The notes below the pieces were generated by a model. That model saw only the letters and a program-made list of their open reading frames with translations, ran no database searches and was not told the DNA's origin. The translations under genes and the position numbers were made by a program. Positions 9,021-18,229 of a stretch of DNA of 53,071 nucleotides are shown here, in pieces (the first letter of the stretch is position 1; each line of letters opens with the position of its first letter). This stretch comes from Xanthobacteraceae bacterium (GTDB taxonomy: Bacteria; Pseudomonadota; Alphaproteobacteria; Rhizobiales; Xanthobacteraceae): the NCBI GenBank assembly GCA_019241285.1, contig JAFAXD010000202.1:1-53071 (forward strand), in the 5' to 3' direction.

Positions 9021-10751
9021 TCAGAACAGCAGGTGCGCCCTCATTGCGAAATATTCGGCTACTGGACCGAGCGCGAGCGCCGGTACGAACGTCAACGCAC
9101 CAACAATCAGGATGACGCCGAACCAGAAGACAGCGAATAGCGGGGTATCGGTTCGCAAGGTGCCGGTTGTCGCAGGTGACGTCGGCTTGGCTGCGACCGA
9201 ACCGGCAACCGCCATCATGAAGATGATGGGGGGATAACGGCCAATCAGGATCACAAACGCCGTCGCCAAGTTGTACCAGGTCGTGTTCGCATTGAGTCCC
9301 GCAAATGCAGAACCGTTGTTGGCGGCGGACGTCGCAAACGCAAACAGGACTTCCGAATACCCGTGGATGCCGCCATTGCCCATCGACGCCAGGGCGTACG
9401 GTGCGACAACGGACCAGGCGGTCGGCGTCAGGATCACCAGCGGATGGATCAACAGCGTGAGCGAGACAAGGACAATTTCCGGCTTCTCGATCTTCTTGCC
9501 GAGGAACTCCGGCGTGCGGCCGACCATCAATCCCGCGACGAACACCGCGACGATGCCGTAGACGAGCGCGGCGAGAAAACCGACGCCCTTTCCGCCGAAA
9601 ATGCATTGAAGCATCATGCCGACAAATGCCGGCATGGCGCCCAATGGGGTGAAACTGTCGAACATGCTGTTCACGCTTCCGGTCGTGAACGAGGTGGTTA
9701 CCGTGTTGAACAGGCCACTCTGCGCGATGCCGAACCGGACCTCCTTGCCCTCCATGTTTCCGCCAGGTTGGGTGGCGGTGGCCGTCGTTTCTATTCCGGC
9801 CTGCGTCAAGGACGCGGTACCGGCCTGCTCCGCCCAGATCGTAATCGGCAGGAACAGCAGCAGAAGCGCTCCCATGACCGCATAGAGCATCCATCCTTGG
9901 CGACGATTGCCGATCATGTGACCGAAGCACAGCACAATCGATGCCGGGAGAATGATCATCAGCAGTGTCTGTGCCAGATTGGTTGTCGCTGTTGGGTTCT
10001 CATACGGGTGCGCCGCGTTGGCGTTGAAAAACCCGCCGCCATTGGTGCCGAGGTGTTTGATAGTTTCGAGGGATGCCACCGGACCAAGCGCGATCGTCTG
10101 CTCCTTGCCGGCCATCGTATGCGCCGTGACCGCGGCGTCGAGGGTCTGTGGCTCGCCCTGCTGGATTGACAAGACCGCGAGCAAGAACGCGGCCGGCATG
10201 AGCACCCGGGTCGTGAAGCGAACCAGGTCGCGGTAGAAATTTCCCAGGTCGGCGCCGTTTCTCCCCGGTGTGAACGCGCGGATGAAGGCCATCGCCACAA
10301 CAAAGCCCGTCGCCGCCGACGTAAACATCGGGAACGTGATGGCAGCCATCTGGCTGAAATTCGACAGCGTGGTCTCGCCGCTATAGGCCTGCCAATCCGT
10401 ATTGGTGATGAAGCTGATCGCCGTATTGAAGGCGAGCAGCGGATCCATTGCGCCAAAGTGCAGCGGATTGAGCGGCAGATAATCCTGGAACACGAGAACC
10501 AGATAGATGAGCACGGCCATCATCAGGTTCGTGAGCAGCATGTGAATCGTGTACGTCTTCCACGGCATGCCTTGGCGACATATTTGCCGACCGATGAGCC
10601 GATAAATGAAATTGTCGAGCGGATCGAAGGCAGGATCGAGCAGCGTCTTTTGATCGGTCACGACGCGTGCGAGATAGCGACCGACCGGAATACTGATCAG
10701 CAAGCCGATCAGTAAGGTCACAATAATCTGTAAAATCGACTGAAGCGCCAT
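9021..10751 (-). CDS. kdpA: Potassium-transporting ATPase subunit A (K+ channel-like)
   Basis: 576 residues from ATG 10751 (the track's first codon at 10754 is GTG). Hydrophobic throughout, with about ten helices. It carries the selectivity-filter-like segments of KdpA ([58 protein letters not shown]). It binds K+ at the outer face and passes it to KdpB. kdpF ends 9 bases upstream and kdpB starts immediately downstream, so kdpFABC is one operon. Confidence 0.97.
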   Translation of the reverse strand: MALQSILQIIVTLLIGLLISIPVGRYLARVVTDQKTLLDPAFDPLDNFIYRLIGRQICRQGMPWKTYTIHMLLTNLMMAVLIYLVLVFQDYLPLNPLHFGAMDPLLAFNTAISFITNTDWQAYSGETTLSNFSQMAAITFPMFTSAATGFVVAMAFIRAFTPGRNGADLGNFYRDLVRFTTRVLMPAAFLLAVLSIQQGEPQTLDAAVTAHTMAGKEQTIALGPVASLETIKHLGTNGGGFFNANAAHPYENPTATTNLAQTLLMIILPASIVLCFGHMIGNRRQGWMLYAVMGALLLLFLPITIWAEQAGTASLTQAGIETTATATQPGGNMEGKEVRFGIAQSGLFNTVTTSFTTGSVNSMFDSFTPLGAMPAFVGMMLQCIFGGKGVGFLAALVYGIVAVFVAGLMVGRTPEFLGKKIEKPEIVLVSLTLLIHPLVILTPTAWSVVAPYALASMGNGGIHGYSEVLFAFATSAANNGSAFAGLNANTTWYNLATAFVILIGRYPPIIFMMAVAGSVAAKPTSPATTGTLRTDTPLFAVFWFGVILIVGALTFVPALALGPVAEYFAMRAHLLF

Positions 10752-10760
10752 CACGATCGC

Positions 10761-10844
10761 CTAAAACTTCTCGGGGTTGATCACTGCATAGAACAGATAG
10801 ATCACAAGCCCGACCACGATTGCCAGCAGGACATACATCGCCAT
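10761..10844 (-). CDS. kdpF: KdpF small stabilising peptide
   Basis: 27 residues from ATG 10844 (MAMYVLLAIVVG...NPEKF), a single membrane helix ending in the typical YAVINPEKF tail of KdpF. The GAGGA in gaggatgcagct lies seven bases before the ATG. The track shows it only as the tail of a longer 76-codon ORF. KdpF is a lipid-like stabiliser of KdpABC. Gene order F-A-B-C is canonical. Confidence 0.93.
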   Translation of the reverse strand: MAMYVLLAIVVGLVIYLFYAVINPEKF

Positions 10845-10872
10845 AGCTGCATCCTCGGTCCGATCCCGCCAA

Positions 10873-11067
10873 TCAACCCGGCGATGGCCGCACAATATGA
10901 ACTTGCACTGTCTTGCGCTGCGGGGCCTCTGCGTGATGCTGCACAAACGGTTCGGGAGGAGGCGCTGCTTGCGGCCGGATAACGTTTTCACAGAAGACGA
11001 CGAGGCTGAACGCCAGCGCGAACGAGGCGATCAACAGCAGCAGCATGAAGAATACGAGCATAGCCAT
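10873..11067 (-). CDS. Small single-helix membrane protein preceding kdpF
   Basis: 64 codons: one N-terminal transmembrane helix (MLVFFMLLLLIASFALAFSLVVF) and a Pro/His-rich tail (PQAAPPPEPFVQHHAEAP). GGAG lies just before the two possible starts (ATG 11067 or 11061). It ends 28 bases before kdpF on the same strand, so it would be the first gene of the kdp transcript. I do not recognise it as a known Kdp component. It resembles KdpF in size and topology but lacks the NPEKF end. It could be a real accessory peptide or a chance ORF; the ribosome site and location favour the former. Confidence 0.55.
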   Translation of the reverse strand: MAMLVFFMLLLLIASFALAFSLVVFCENVIRPQAAPPPEPFVQHHAEAPQRKTVQVHIVRPSPG

Positions 11068-11284
11068 AAGCTCCGATCCGCACGCGCCGACACCTTACAA
11101 TTAAGCCATCACCGCGAAACCGTTTTGCGGCAGATCAAGTCGGCAGCGTCAAGCCGGCCCGCGCAATCAGGCGCGAGCACATATACAAAGATCGGCATTT
11201 AAAATTCAGATGGGAACGAGACGGCCTGCATAAGGATTTCATAAGCCTCGATGCCACCAACACGCGGTTGGGCTCTACACGACC

Positions 11285-14089
11285 TCAATGTCCGGCCGGC
11301 GCGCGACCCATATCCTGAAGGACCCCGCCCAGGCGGTCGAGCTCGGTTCCGAAACCCACCCAGTCACCCGACTTCAAGTGCTCGATGGCTTGATTGTAGT
11401 GATCCAGCGCCTCGCGCCCGCGGTCGGTCGCGGGCTGTTCGAGCGGGGCTTCCGCCCCGCCCCCCGCGCTCACCGGAGCAGGAACTGTCCCAAACAGCGC
11501 CGCCAGCGCCTCGGGAAGCGTCTCCTGCATGACCACGCGATCCCCATAAGCGGCGATCACGCGCTTGAGCTCAGGGAGTTGCCCTTGCTCCGCCCTCAGA
11601 TAGAGCGGTGAGACGTAGAGAAGCGAGTTCTCGATCGGGACCACCAGCAGATTGCCGCGGATGATGCGCGAGCCCATCTGGTTCCACAATGAGATCTGCT
11701 GTGAGATGTAGGTGTTCTGATTGATCAGCGCCTCGATCTGGAATGGTCCGTAGACGAGCTTGTCCTTGGGAAATTCATAGACGATCAGTCGGCCGTAGTC
11801 GGGTGCGTCACAGCGGGCCGCGAGCCAGGCGATCATATTGTCACGCTGGGTCGGCACCATCGGCAGCATGAGAAAGAACTGAGCCTGCGCTTCCCCCGGC
11901 AGCCGCATGATGATGTAGTAGGGCTCCATCCGTGTCGTTCCGCCACCGCCCGGCTGACGCGGAAACTCCCACAGATCCTCGCGGTTGTAGAAAACGTCCG
12001 CCGCTTCCATGTGGTAGGCTTGATAGAGCTGCGCCTGGATGACGAACAGGTCTTCCGGGTAACGGATGTGTTGCCGCAGGCCAGCCGGCATGGCCGTGAA
12101 CGGCTTGAACAGACTTGGAAAGATCCGCTGGTAGGTTGCGGCGACCGGATCGGAAGTATCCATCAGATAGAAGTTGGTCGTCCCATTGTATGCGTCGATC
12201 ACGATCTTGACGGAGTTGCGGATGTAATTGAGGTCGAGCCCCGGCGCGGGTGGTGCGTAGGGAAAATAGTTGCTCGTCGTGTAAGCGTCCTGAACCCAGA
12301 ACAGCCGTCCGTCGCTGATCACCACGTAGGGATCGTGATCGAGCCGAAGAAAGGGCGCGATCGTGCTGACCCGGTCCTGAATCCTCCGATGAATGACGAT
12401 TCGGCTGTCGTCGGTGATGTAATTTGACAAGAGCAGGTTCACATCGCTGAAATACCAGCCAAACAGCAGTCGCTGCAGGCCGCCGCCGACGGCAATTCCC
12501 GCGCTGCCGTCGTAGCTCGCGTAGCTGTTCTCCTTTCCCTTCGGATAATCGAACTCCGGCGTGCTGGCCTTGACGATGACATATGTGTCGGTTTCTTCCC
12601 CGAAATAGATGCGGGGCTCGCGAACATCGGGACCGCCGGATGCGACAGGCGGAATATCCCGCAAGTAAAACAAGGGCAGGCCTTCGGTATTCTTGCGGGT
12701 CACCGGGCTCATGACCACGCCATTGCCGTGGGTGAACAGGATGTGAGTATTGACCCAGGTTTGAGCGTTGGGAGGAAGCAGGGACGATTTCAACTCACGA
12801 GCTGACAAGGTCACGCTCTGGTACGTGCTATCGAGCCAGTAGCGGTCGACCTCGACGTCGTGAAACTTGTAATACGTGCGTATTTCCTGCAGCTGGGCAT
12901 AGGCGTCCATCAGTGGCTGCCAGTCCCAGAGCCGGATATTATCGATCGTGGCCTTGTTGGCCTCGAGAGCCTTGAGGGTCAGGTCCTGCTCCGCGGGAAA
13001 TGGTTTGGCGCTGATCTGCCGGAGATTGTAGGCCTGCCGGGTGAGGGCGATGTTGTGCTCAATGTATGGCTTCTCGCGCTGGAGCTCGTCAGGCTTGACG
13101 ACGAGGCGCTGGAATAATCCGGGAATGAGTGCCGACAGGGCGAACGAGCCGCCGAACACAAGAACCGCAGCTCCCGCCGGAAGCAGATAGCTGCGCGCCC
13201 GCACATTCGCCGCTGCTGCGACCGCCGCGATGATCGACAAGCCAACAAGTACCCATAGGATGGGCAGCCGAACGTGGACATCCGTATAGCCGGCACCGAC
13301 AACGACGCCGTTGTCACCATAAAGAAGCAGGTAACGATCCAGACCGTAAGACCAGGCCTTTACCGCAAAGAAAAGGGCGAGCAGCACGGAGCCGTGTGCG
13401 ATGGCGGTCGATGACATGGACCGGCGCTGGGCGTCGTAGGTGATATGCCCCTGCACCCAATAGATCGCGCCGGCGAAAAGCGCGCTCAAAAACAGCGTCA
13501 GCAGCATCCAATTCTTGATGGCGACATAGGCGGGCAAGGAGAAAAGGTAGAAGCCGATGTCCTTGCCGTAGACCGGATCAGGCGTCCCAAATGGAACCTG
13601 ATAGAGCAGGCGCAGGAAAACGCTCCAGTTATGCACCTCTCCCCAGCCGACCAGAATGGCGATCAGACACGCTGCGCACGCAATAACGAAAGGCCATCGC
13701 GAATGATGGCGAATAGCCTGCAACGGATGGGGCGAGGTCGCAGCCCCGCTGTTCGTTTTCCGCAGTTCGGGGAGGCGCGCCCATGGTGAGCGGGCGAAGC
13801 GATCGGCGAGCGCTCCATTTGCCCACAGGATGAGGGCCGTCGCAACCAAAGCAGCACAGAACGTTGCGGCTTGTGCGACGATTGTCGTCCAGAACACGCC
13901 CGGATAGCCGATTTCGCCGAACCATAGCCAATCGACCAGAAAGTCACTGGTAAGCCCGAGGATGATGAGGCAGGTCACAAGGATGACGAGAGCAAAGATC
14001 CCCACCATCAGCGCGCCCGGCCAGGCCGGGCGTCGCCTAGGACCTATGCTCCGAATGCCGAACGTGCTGATCACGAACCTCCGCGGCAC
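11285..14089 (-). CDS. UPF0182 family large membrane protein
   Basis: 934 residues, the usual size for UPF0182 (COG1615). About seven transmembrane helices occupy the first 330 residues (including FLVDWLWFGEIGYPGVFW, the family's N-terminal signature). A large extracytoplasmic domain follows, with family blocks such as NVAT-like 'LWDWQPLMDAYAQLQEIRTYY', 'YWLDSTYQSVTLSARE', 'FTHGNGVVMSPV' and 'RQHIRYPEDLFVIQAQLY'. The C-terminus is Gly/Pro-poor and acidic. Function is unknown in all members. The first codon in the track is GTG 14089; GTG 14074 is possible. A perfect FixK/FNR-type box lies 39 bases upstream, implying oxygen-responsive expression. Confidence 0.92.
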   Translation of the reverse strand: MPRRFVISTFGIRSIGPRRRPAWPGALMVGIFALVILVTCLIILGLTSDFLVDWLWFGEIGYPGVFWTTIVAQAATFCAALVATALILWANGALADRFARSPWARLPELRKTNSGAATSPHPLQAIRHHSRWPFVIACAACLIAILVGWGEVHNWSVFLRLLYQVPFGTPDPVYGKDIGFYLFSLPAYVAIKNWMLLTLFLSALFAGAIYWVQGHITYDAQRRSMSSTAIAHGSVLLALFFAVKAWSYGLDRYLLLYGDNGVVVGAGYTDVHVRLPILWVLVGLSIIAAVAAAANVRARSYLLPAGAAVLVFGGSFALSALIPGLFQRLVVKPDELQREKPYIEHNIALTRQAYNLRQISAKPFPAEQDLTLKALEANKATIDNIRLWDWQPLMDAYAQLQEIRTYYKFHDVEVDRYWLDSTYQSVTLSARELKSSLLPPNAQTWVNTHILFTHGNGVVMSPVTRKNTEGLPLFYLRDIPPVASGGPDVREPRIYFGEETDTYVIVKASTPEFDYPKGKENSYASYDGSAGIAVGGGLQRLLFGWYFSDVNLLLSNYITDDSRIVIHRRIQDRVSTIAPFLRLDHDPYVVISDGRLFWVQDAYTTSNYFPYAPPAPGLDLNYIRNSVKIVIDAYNGTTNFYLMDTSDPVAATYQRIFPSLFKPFTAMPAGLRQHIRYPEDLFVIQAQLYQAYHMEAADVFYNREDLWEFPRQPGGGGTTRMEPYYIIMRLPGEAQAQFFLMLPMVPTQRDNMIAWLAARCDAPDYGRLIVYEFPKDKLVYGPFQIEALINQNTYISQQISLWNQMGSRIIRGNLLVVPIENSLLYVSPLYLRAEQGQLPELKRVIAAYGDRVVMQETLPEALAALFGTVPAPVSAGGGAEAPLEQPATDRGREALDHYNQAIEHLKSGDWVGFGTELDRLGGVLQDMGRAPAGH

Positions 14090-14127
14090 ATATTAGCTGA
14101 AGCTTCGATCGATATAGGGGCGGCGCG

Positions 14128-14141
14128 TTGACCCAGATCAA
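14128..14141. promoter_or_regulatory. FixK/FNR-type box upstream of the UPF0182 gene
   Basis: TTGA-CCCAGA-TCAA is a perfect match to the TTGA-N6-TCAA site of the FNR/FixK family. Its centre is 45 bases upstream of the first possible start codon of the UPF0182 gene. If activation is from about -41.5, transcription would begin near 14093, giving a leaderless or very short-leader mRNA. It lies in the 73-bp gap after the universal stress protein gene. Confidence 0.7.
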
Positions 14142-14162
14142 CCCATCCAGACGCCCACTCGT

Positions 14163-14996
14163 TCAGTGCGACATCAGCACCGGAACGGTCATGGACGCCA
14201 GGATGCCCCGCGTAGCACCTCCGAGAATGAACTCGCGGACGCGGGAGTGGCCGTAAGCTCCCATGACGATCATCGTGGCGCTCGAGTCAGCCACATGCGA
14301 CAAGATCGTGCTCGCGACGTCGATGTCTGGGGCCACCTCCGTCTGCACTTCAACGTCGATATTGTGCCGCGCGAGATGTTCGCCCATGCGAACGCCGCGG
14401 ATTAAGTGGTCGTCATTCTTCGTTTTTTCATTGACGACGATGAGGAGCTCGACCGCGCCCGCCTTGGTCAGGAACGGCAAAGCGTCGTTGATTGCCCGCG
14501 CCGCAGGCCGGCTACCGTCCCAGCAGCAAACTACCCGGTCGAGCTTGAGCGCGTCGCGCTGGATGTAAGGCACCATGATCACCGGGCGCCCGGATTCAAA
14601 CAATAATCCTTCGATGAGACGGTCGTTGTTGGGGCCGCCGGGTTCGGATTGGGTGATGAGGCTCAGGTCGAAACGCCGGGCCGCATTTGCCAGCGCCAGC
14701 GGGGCGTCGCGCTCATACCCGGTGTCGACGATGTGTTCTGCGGAGAGCATGCTTCGCTTTGCCGCCGCGTGGAACGCCTCAACCGCTGCGTCCACCGCCT
14801 TTTGATATTCGCGCTTCGCCTGGGCGGCCAGTTCGGTGGGAATTGCGCCCGCAACATGGCCCGGCAGAGCGTAGTCGTAGATGAAGGCGAGCCCCACCGT
14901 ATGCGCCTGGAATACGTCGGCGACCGTCAGCGCATACTCGCGCGCGGGGTCGCGTTCGGCACCGATTGCGAGATTGACGATAAGGTCTTTGATCAT
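14163..14996 (-). CDS. Tandem-domain universal stress protein
   Basis: 277 residues from ATG 14996 (MIKDLIVNLAIG); the track's start at 15026 would lie upstream of the transcription start predicted from the FixK box. Two UspA domains (about 1-150 and 155-277) are present. The second keeps the ATP-binding pattern G-x2-G-x9-G (GAYGHSRVREFILGG); the first is degenerate. Such tandem Usp proteins are often induced under oxygen limitation in Bradyrhizobium relatives, which agrees with the box at 15058. It is in line with the UPF0182 gene downstream, which has its own box. Confidence 0.9.
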   Translation of the reverse strand: MIKDLIVNLAIGAERDPAREYALTVADVFQAHTVGLAFIYDYALPGHVAGAIPTELAAQAKREYQKAVDAAVEAFHAAAKRSMLSAEHIVDTGYERDAPLALANAARRFDLSLITQSEPGGPNNDRLIEGLLFESGRPVIMVPYIQRDALKLDRVVCCWDGSRPAARAINDALPFLTKAGAVELLIVVNEKTKNDDHLIRGVRMGEHLARHNIDVEVQTEVAPDIDVASTILSHVADSSATMIVMGAYGHSRVREFILGGATRGILASMTVPVLMSH

Positions 14997-15057
14997 GGCA
15001 GGGTTCAGTTTTTGGATTACGTCCAATCTACATCAATGGATCGTTGGCCATGCTGCG

Positions 15058-15071
15058 TTGACCTAAGTCAA
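15058..15071. promoter_or_regulatory. FixK/FNR-type box upstream of the universal stress protein gene
   Basis: TTGA-CCTAAG-TCAA perfectly fits TTGA-N6-TCAA. Its centre is 68.5 bases before ATG 14996. Activation from about -41.5 predicts a start near 15023 and a leader of about 27 nt, which supports 14996 rather than 15026 as the start codon. Confidence 0.75.
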
Positions 15072-15211
15072 TCTCCATCGAGTTCGAGCCTACCGTGCGG
15101 GGCCCATCTCATTGCGTCTCTCGCCGCCGCACCGCTGGTTATAGCGATCCGGTGCCGCGACAAACTCCGCCTTGTCGAGCGCGATGCGTATGAGACGGCG
15201 AGCGATTCGGT

Positions 15212-16186
15212 TCAGGAAGCCTTGGCAAGAATCCCGTGCTTCCGGCAGACCCGCCAATTGACGATGAGGCCGTCTGCGTGCGTTTCGGCCAACTCTGCCA
15301 AGAGAATATCGATCTCGCGTGTGGTTTGCGCAGTCGGTTCGACGAGCGGCAATCGCACCCGTGGCGACATCAGACCCAGACGGCTCAGCGCATATTTGAG
15401 CGGGGCCGGATTGGATTCCCGAAGCAGTGCCGCGGTCAACGGTGCGATTGCGGTACTTAGGTGTTGGGCACGCGCAAACTCGCCTCCTTTAGCGCTCAGG
15501 TACAACTCCCGGCAAAGTCCCGGTACGACGTTGGCGGTTACTGAGATGGATCCATCTCCACCGAGGGCGAGAAATTGCGAGGCCGTTGCATCATCCCCGG
15601 ACAGAAGACGAAAGCCGGGTCTTAAGCACGCGTGCAGACGTTGCGGCCGACTCAGATCCCCGCTCGCATCCTTTAGACCGATGAACTGCGGCATCTCTGC
15701 AACGAGACGCGCGATTGTCTCGTCAGCAAGCCCGCACACGGTTCGAGACGGCACATCATAAAGAATGATCGGCAGGCCGGTGGATTGAGCGATGGCGCAG
15801 AAATGCGCGTACATACCGGCTTGTGTGGGCTTGTTGTAATAAGGAACAACACACAAGGCCGCGTCGGCGCCGGCAGCTTCGGCGTCCTGCGTCAATTCGA
15901 TGGCCTTTGCAGTGGAATTGGACCCGGTTCCTGCAATGACCGGCACCCGCCCGTCCGCCGCATCCGCCGCCACGGCAACGATTTCCGCATGTTCTCCGCG
16001 GCTCAGCGTGGATGCTTCGCCGGTCGTCCCAACGACCACGAGCGCCGTGGCACCGGCCTCGATCTGGAGCTGGCACATCCGCTCGAATGCGGGCAGGTCA
16101 ACCCGATCATCTTCGTCGAATGGGGTCGGGAGTGCGGGTGCATACCCGCTCAAATGCGCGACGGAAACTCCGATGGACGAAATCAT
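15212..16186 (-). CDS. dapA: DapA-type dihydrodipicolinate synthase / N-acetylneuraminate lyase family
   Basis: Class I aldolase of the DHDPS/NAL family; the best guess is 4-hydroxy-tetrahydrodipicolinate synthase (lysine and cell-wall precursor pathway). From ATG 16186 (GGAG six bases upstream) it has 324 residues. It shows GTTGE at 53-57, the YNKPTQ loop near 117-122, Tyr143 in YDVPSRT and the Schiff-base Lys172 in GLKDASGD. A C-terminal extension (about 25 residues, THADGLIVNWRVCRKHG) exceeds the usual about 295. It stands alone rather than in a lysine operon, so it may be a paralogue with another substrate. Confidence 0.85.
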   Translation of the reverse strand: MISSIGVSVAHLSGYAPALPTPFDEDDRVDLPAFERMCQLQIEAGATALVVVGTTGEASTLSRGEHAEIVAVAADAADGRVPVIAGTGSNSTAKAIELTQDAEAAGADAALCVVPYYNKPTQAGMYAHFCAIAQSTGLPIILYDVPSRTVCGLADETIARLVAEMPQFIGLKDASGDLSRPQRLHACLRPGFRLLSGDDATASQFLALGGDGSISVTANVVPGLCRELYLSAKGGEFARAQHLSTAIAPLTAALLRESNPAPLKYALSRLGLMSPRVRLPLVEPTAQTTREIDILLAELAETHADGLIVNWRVCRKHGILAKAS

Positions 16187-16235
16187 CTTACACTCCACAT
16201 GCAATGAAGCCGTTTCAGCCAAAATACAATTTCGA

Positions 16236-16511
16236 TCATGCCGCCTTGCGCTCGAGATCAGAACGAGCGTCGATTTGCGCCCCTGGATCGAGATCGAGTT
16301 CCAGGGTCTCCGGAACCATCAGCACGGCCTGCGGTTGATGACCATTCTGGAACAACGCAAATCGCAACGCCTCGGTTCGATTAATGAATAGGCCACCCCG
16401 CAATCCGGACTGATCTCGCACGATCCATTGTCCTTGGCTATTTCTGCCGATCGTGAACAGCTGGTTTCTGCAGGGTGGATTGCTAGAGGGGGATTCAACA
16501 TTCCGACGCAT
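16236..16511 (-). CDS. Small conserved-looking hypothetical protein, 91 residues
   Basis: ATG 16511 has AGGAG eight bases upstream. The middle part looks folded (FTIGRNSQGQWIVRDQSGLRGGLFINRTEALRFAL), followed by an acidic stretch with a Val/Leu-rich strand (VLMVPETLELDLDPG). This pattern recurs, in my recollection, in short rhizobial proteins of unknown function. It precedes dapA on the same strand by 49 bases and could be co-transcribed. No catalytic motif or membrane segment is seen. Confidence 0.6.
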   Translation of the reverse strand: MRRNVESPSSNPPCRNQLFTIGRNSQGQWIVRDQSGLRGGLFINRTEALRFALFQNGHQPQAVLMVPETLELDLDPGAQIDARSDLERKAA

Positions 16512-17044
16512 GTGAGGTCTCCTTGCATTGCGTTGATTCGGTCAAAGGGTTGGCTGAACGCTCGATTGGCTGGTCGTGTTCATTCACTGTCGGGGCAGAA
16601 GGGTCCGCCGCGGTCGCAACCCTCGATGTTTTGAGAGGACATGCCCTGAATCTGCGATCTTAGGGATAGGAATTCGAGATTGTTTGGAGGCAAATGTCAT
16701 AAGTGCGGAATAAGTATCATGCCGAGGGATCAGAGGAGGCGCCGGGTCATCGGCAGCACCACAGCCGTCGGTTCACGCGGACCGATCGGAATCGAATAAC
16801 GGCGCTGCAGATCACTTGAACTAACCATGGCGCCATGGTGATGGCCATCTTCCGGGCGCATGAACAACAATTTGTGTCTCCGGGTCCGGACCTCGTCGGT
16901 GCTTATGCCGGCACTATATGGCAGGGTCCTTCCTTGTCTCGAATTTATATTCGTCCGCGGTCACATTGCTCATGTTTTGCGCTCATGTCCCTCGGTGGGG
17001 GGTGTGATGGGGCGCGCGAAGGCCGGCTAGCCCAGCGCCGACCG
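16512..17044. other. Intergenic region without a confident gene
   Basis: No ORF here is convincing. It contains a perfect 14-bp palindrome CCATGGCGCCATGG (16825-16838) and a 32-codon minus-strand ORF (16730-16828) without a ribosome site. No tRNA, rRNA or clear terminator is seen. The rest shows nothing I can name. Confidence 0.4.
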
Positions 17045-17400
17045 ATGCGCGCCCCAACTCCCGCCCTTCAGGGCAGGTTGCTTGCTACTTGGACCGAGGT
17101 AATCTTGCGCGACGGCAAGGTCGTTCTCGGCTACCATCGGATGAGCAAGCTCCGATTGCCGCTGAGCTCGGCTATAGCGATCTCGATCAGATGTGCCGGG
17201 AACACGATCCGTTGCATGTCGCGCTGTGCGACTTGCTTGGGCTGCCTGTCTCATATGCCATGCGGGAAGCTGCTGGCGAACAGCTGACGCCGGACGAGCA
17301 CTGGGCTGCGGTACCGGAAGAGACGGCCGTTCTGGCAGCATTGAAATTCCGCCAGCACTGTCGATGGGTGCTTGCGCAAGCAAAAGCACACGATCGGTGA
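17045..17400 (+). pseudogene. Small conserved-looking gene apparently split by a frameshift
   Basis: Frame 1 from ATG 17045 encodes a sensible beginning ending in TEVILRDGKVVLGYHR; it then turns into unlikely protein. Another frame picks up right there with DEQAPIAAELGYSDLDQMCREH and DPLHVALCDLLGLPVSYAMREAAGE and runs to TGA 17400. Joining the two at about 17139-17144 needs one inserted base (YHR-DEQ). The joined product, about 119 residues, reads as one protein of unknown function, with a His/Cys-containing centre. Either the gene is decayed, or the sequence has an error, or only the second half (17089-17400, TTG start) is used. Confidence 0.4.
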
Positions 17401-17568
17401 CGCGGCACCGCCAGCTGGTTTAATTCATATACTTCTAATTCTAATCAACACTTGGAATTCATGTAGATCCGGGTTGCGGAGATTGACTCGCATCCGGCGC
17501 GCAGGCTCTGTGTGCTGATAGCTGCCTTCGATGGGTGCGAAGCAAACCGCAATCTGGAACGAACCCGC

Positions 17569-18081
17569 ATGCAATCCCTATCAATCAATCCTGATAACGC
17601 GCCTGATACATATGCCGCCCTCGCAAACGGCGAACGGCTTTTGATCTGGGCCTGCCGCACCTGGGCGGCGTGTGCCGGTGGGGGGCATTGCCCGCTGTGC
17701 CCAATCGAGCACGAATTCGGCCGCCTCGGGATTGCCGATGCGGCTTATGCGCTGCACGCCTTGATGTGCACGACGGCAACTTGCGCCACGCGACCATTCC
17801 AAGTGCATGGTCCGGGGTGTCGGATGATATCGGCAGATGAAATCCGGCTTGTACGCGCCGCAGCCGCGGCCCAACAGGATCAACGCGAACCTGCTCTCGC
17901 GCAGCTGCTGGAATGGCTGCCGCCCGCGCAAGCCAACTTGGTGCTCAACCCACTGCGTGCCGTCGCACTGTCTCTCAAAAATGTTGGACTCGAGTTGCCG
18001 GTTCGGTCGAGGAAAGCTGTCCTCGAGAGTGGCATTGATTATCCGGATGTCCGCGCGCCGGCCTCCAACACGTTACACTGA
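17569..18081 (+). CDS. Cysteine-rich hypothetical protein, about 170 residues
   Basis: Start chosen at ATG 17569 (MQSLSINPDN); the track's GTG 17512 would add 19 residues. The first half has six or more cysteines (LLIWACRTWAACAGGGHCPLCPIEHEF, LMCTTATCATRPF, HGPGCRM), with CPLC and TTATC patterns that could bind metal or form disulfides. The second half is Ala/Leu-rich helical (EIRLVRAAAAAQQ, ALAQLLEWLPPAQANLVL). This resembles uncharacterised alphaproteobacterial proteins I have seen but cannot name. No signal peptide, so it is probably cytoplasmic. Confidence 0.6.
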   Translation: MQSLSINPDNAPDTYAALANGERLLIWACRTWAACAGGGHCPLCPIEHEFGRLGIADAAYALHALMCTTATCATRPFQVHGPGCRMISADEIRLVRAAAAAQQDQREPALAQLLEWLPPAQANLVLNPLRAVALSLKNVGLELPVRSRKAVLESGIDYPDVRAPASNTLH

Positions 18082-18229
18082 GCGATTGTCTAGCACGTGG
18101 CTCTCCAGCGACTTGCCAACCCAATCCGTTAGATTGACTTCCTCAAAACAAAATCCAGTATGCAGTATGTTTTTGCAATAGCGCAGGGATACCCGCGTCT
18201 GGCTGTTTGAAAATTGAATCAGAAATTGC

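Noticed and set aside
9019-9930. Upstream extension of the kdpB ORF to 1000 codons
   Set aside because: The extra 304 codons run in another frame through kdpA and are Arg/His/Gly-rich shadow sequence; KdpB homology starts at ATG 9018.
16533-16545. TTGA-TTCGG-TCAA upstream of the 91-residue protein
   Set aside because: Spacer of five instead of six bases, so not a FixK/FNR box by geometry.
16730-16828. 32-codon minus-strand ORF in the intergenic region
   Set aside because: Sensible composition but no ribosome site, and the start lies within a perfect palindrome; too weak to call.
17105-17118. TTGC-GCGACG-GCAA match to the relaxed FixK pattern
   Set aside because: It lies inside the coding part of the frameshifted small gene and has no gene suitably downstream.
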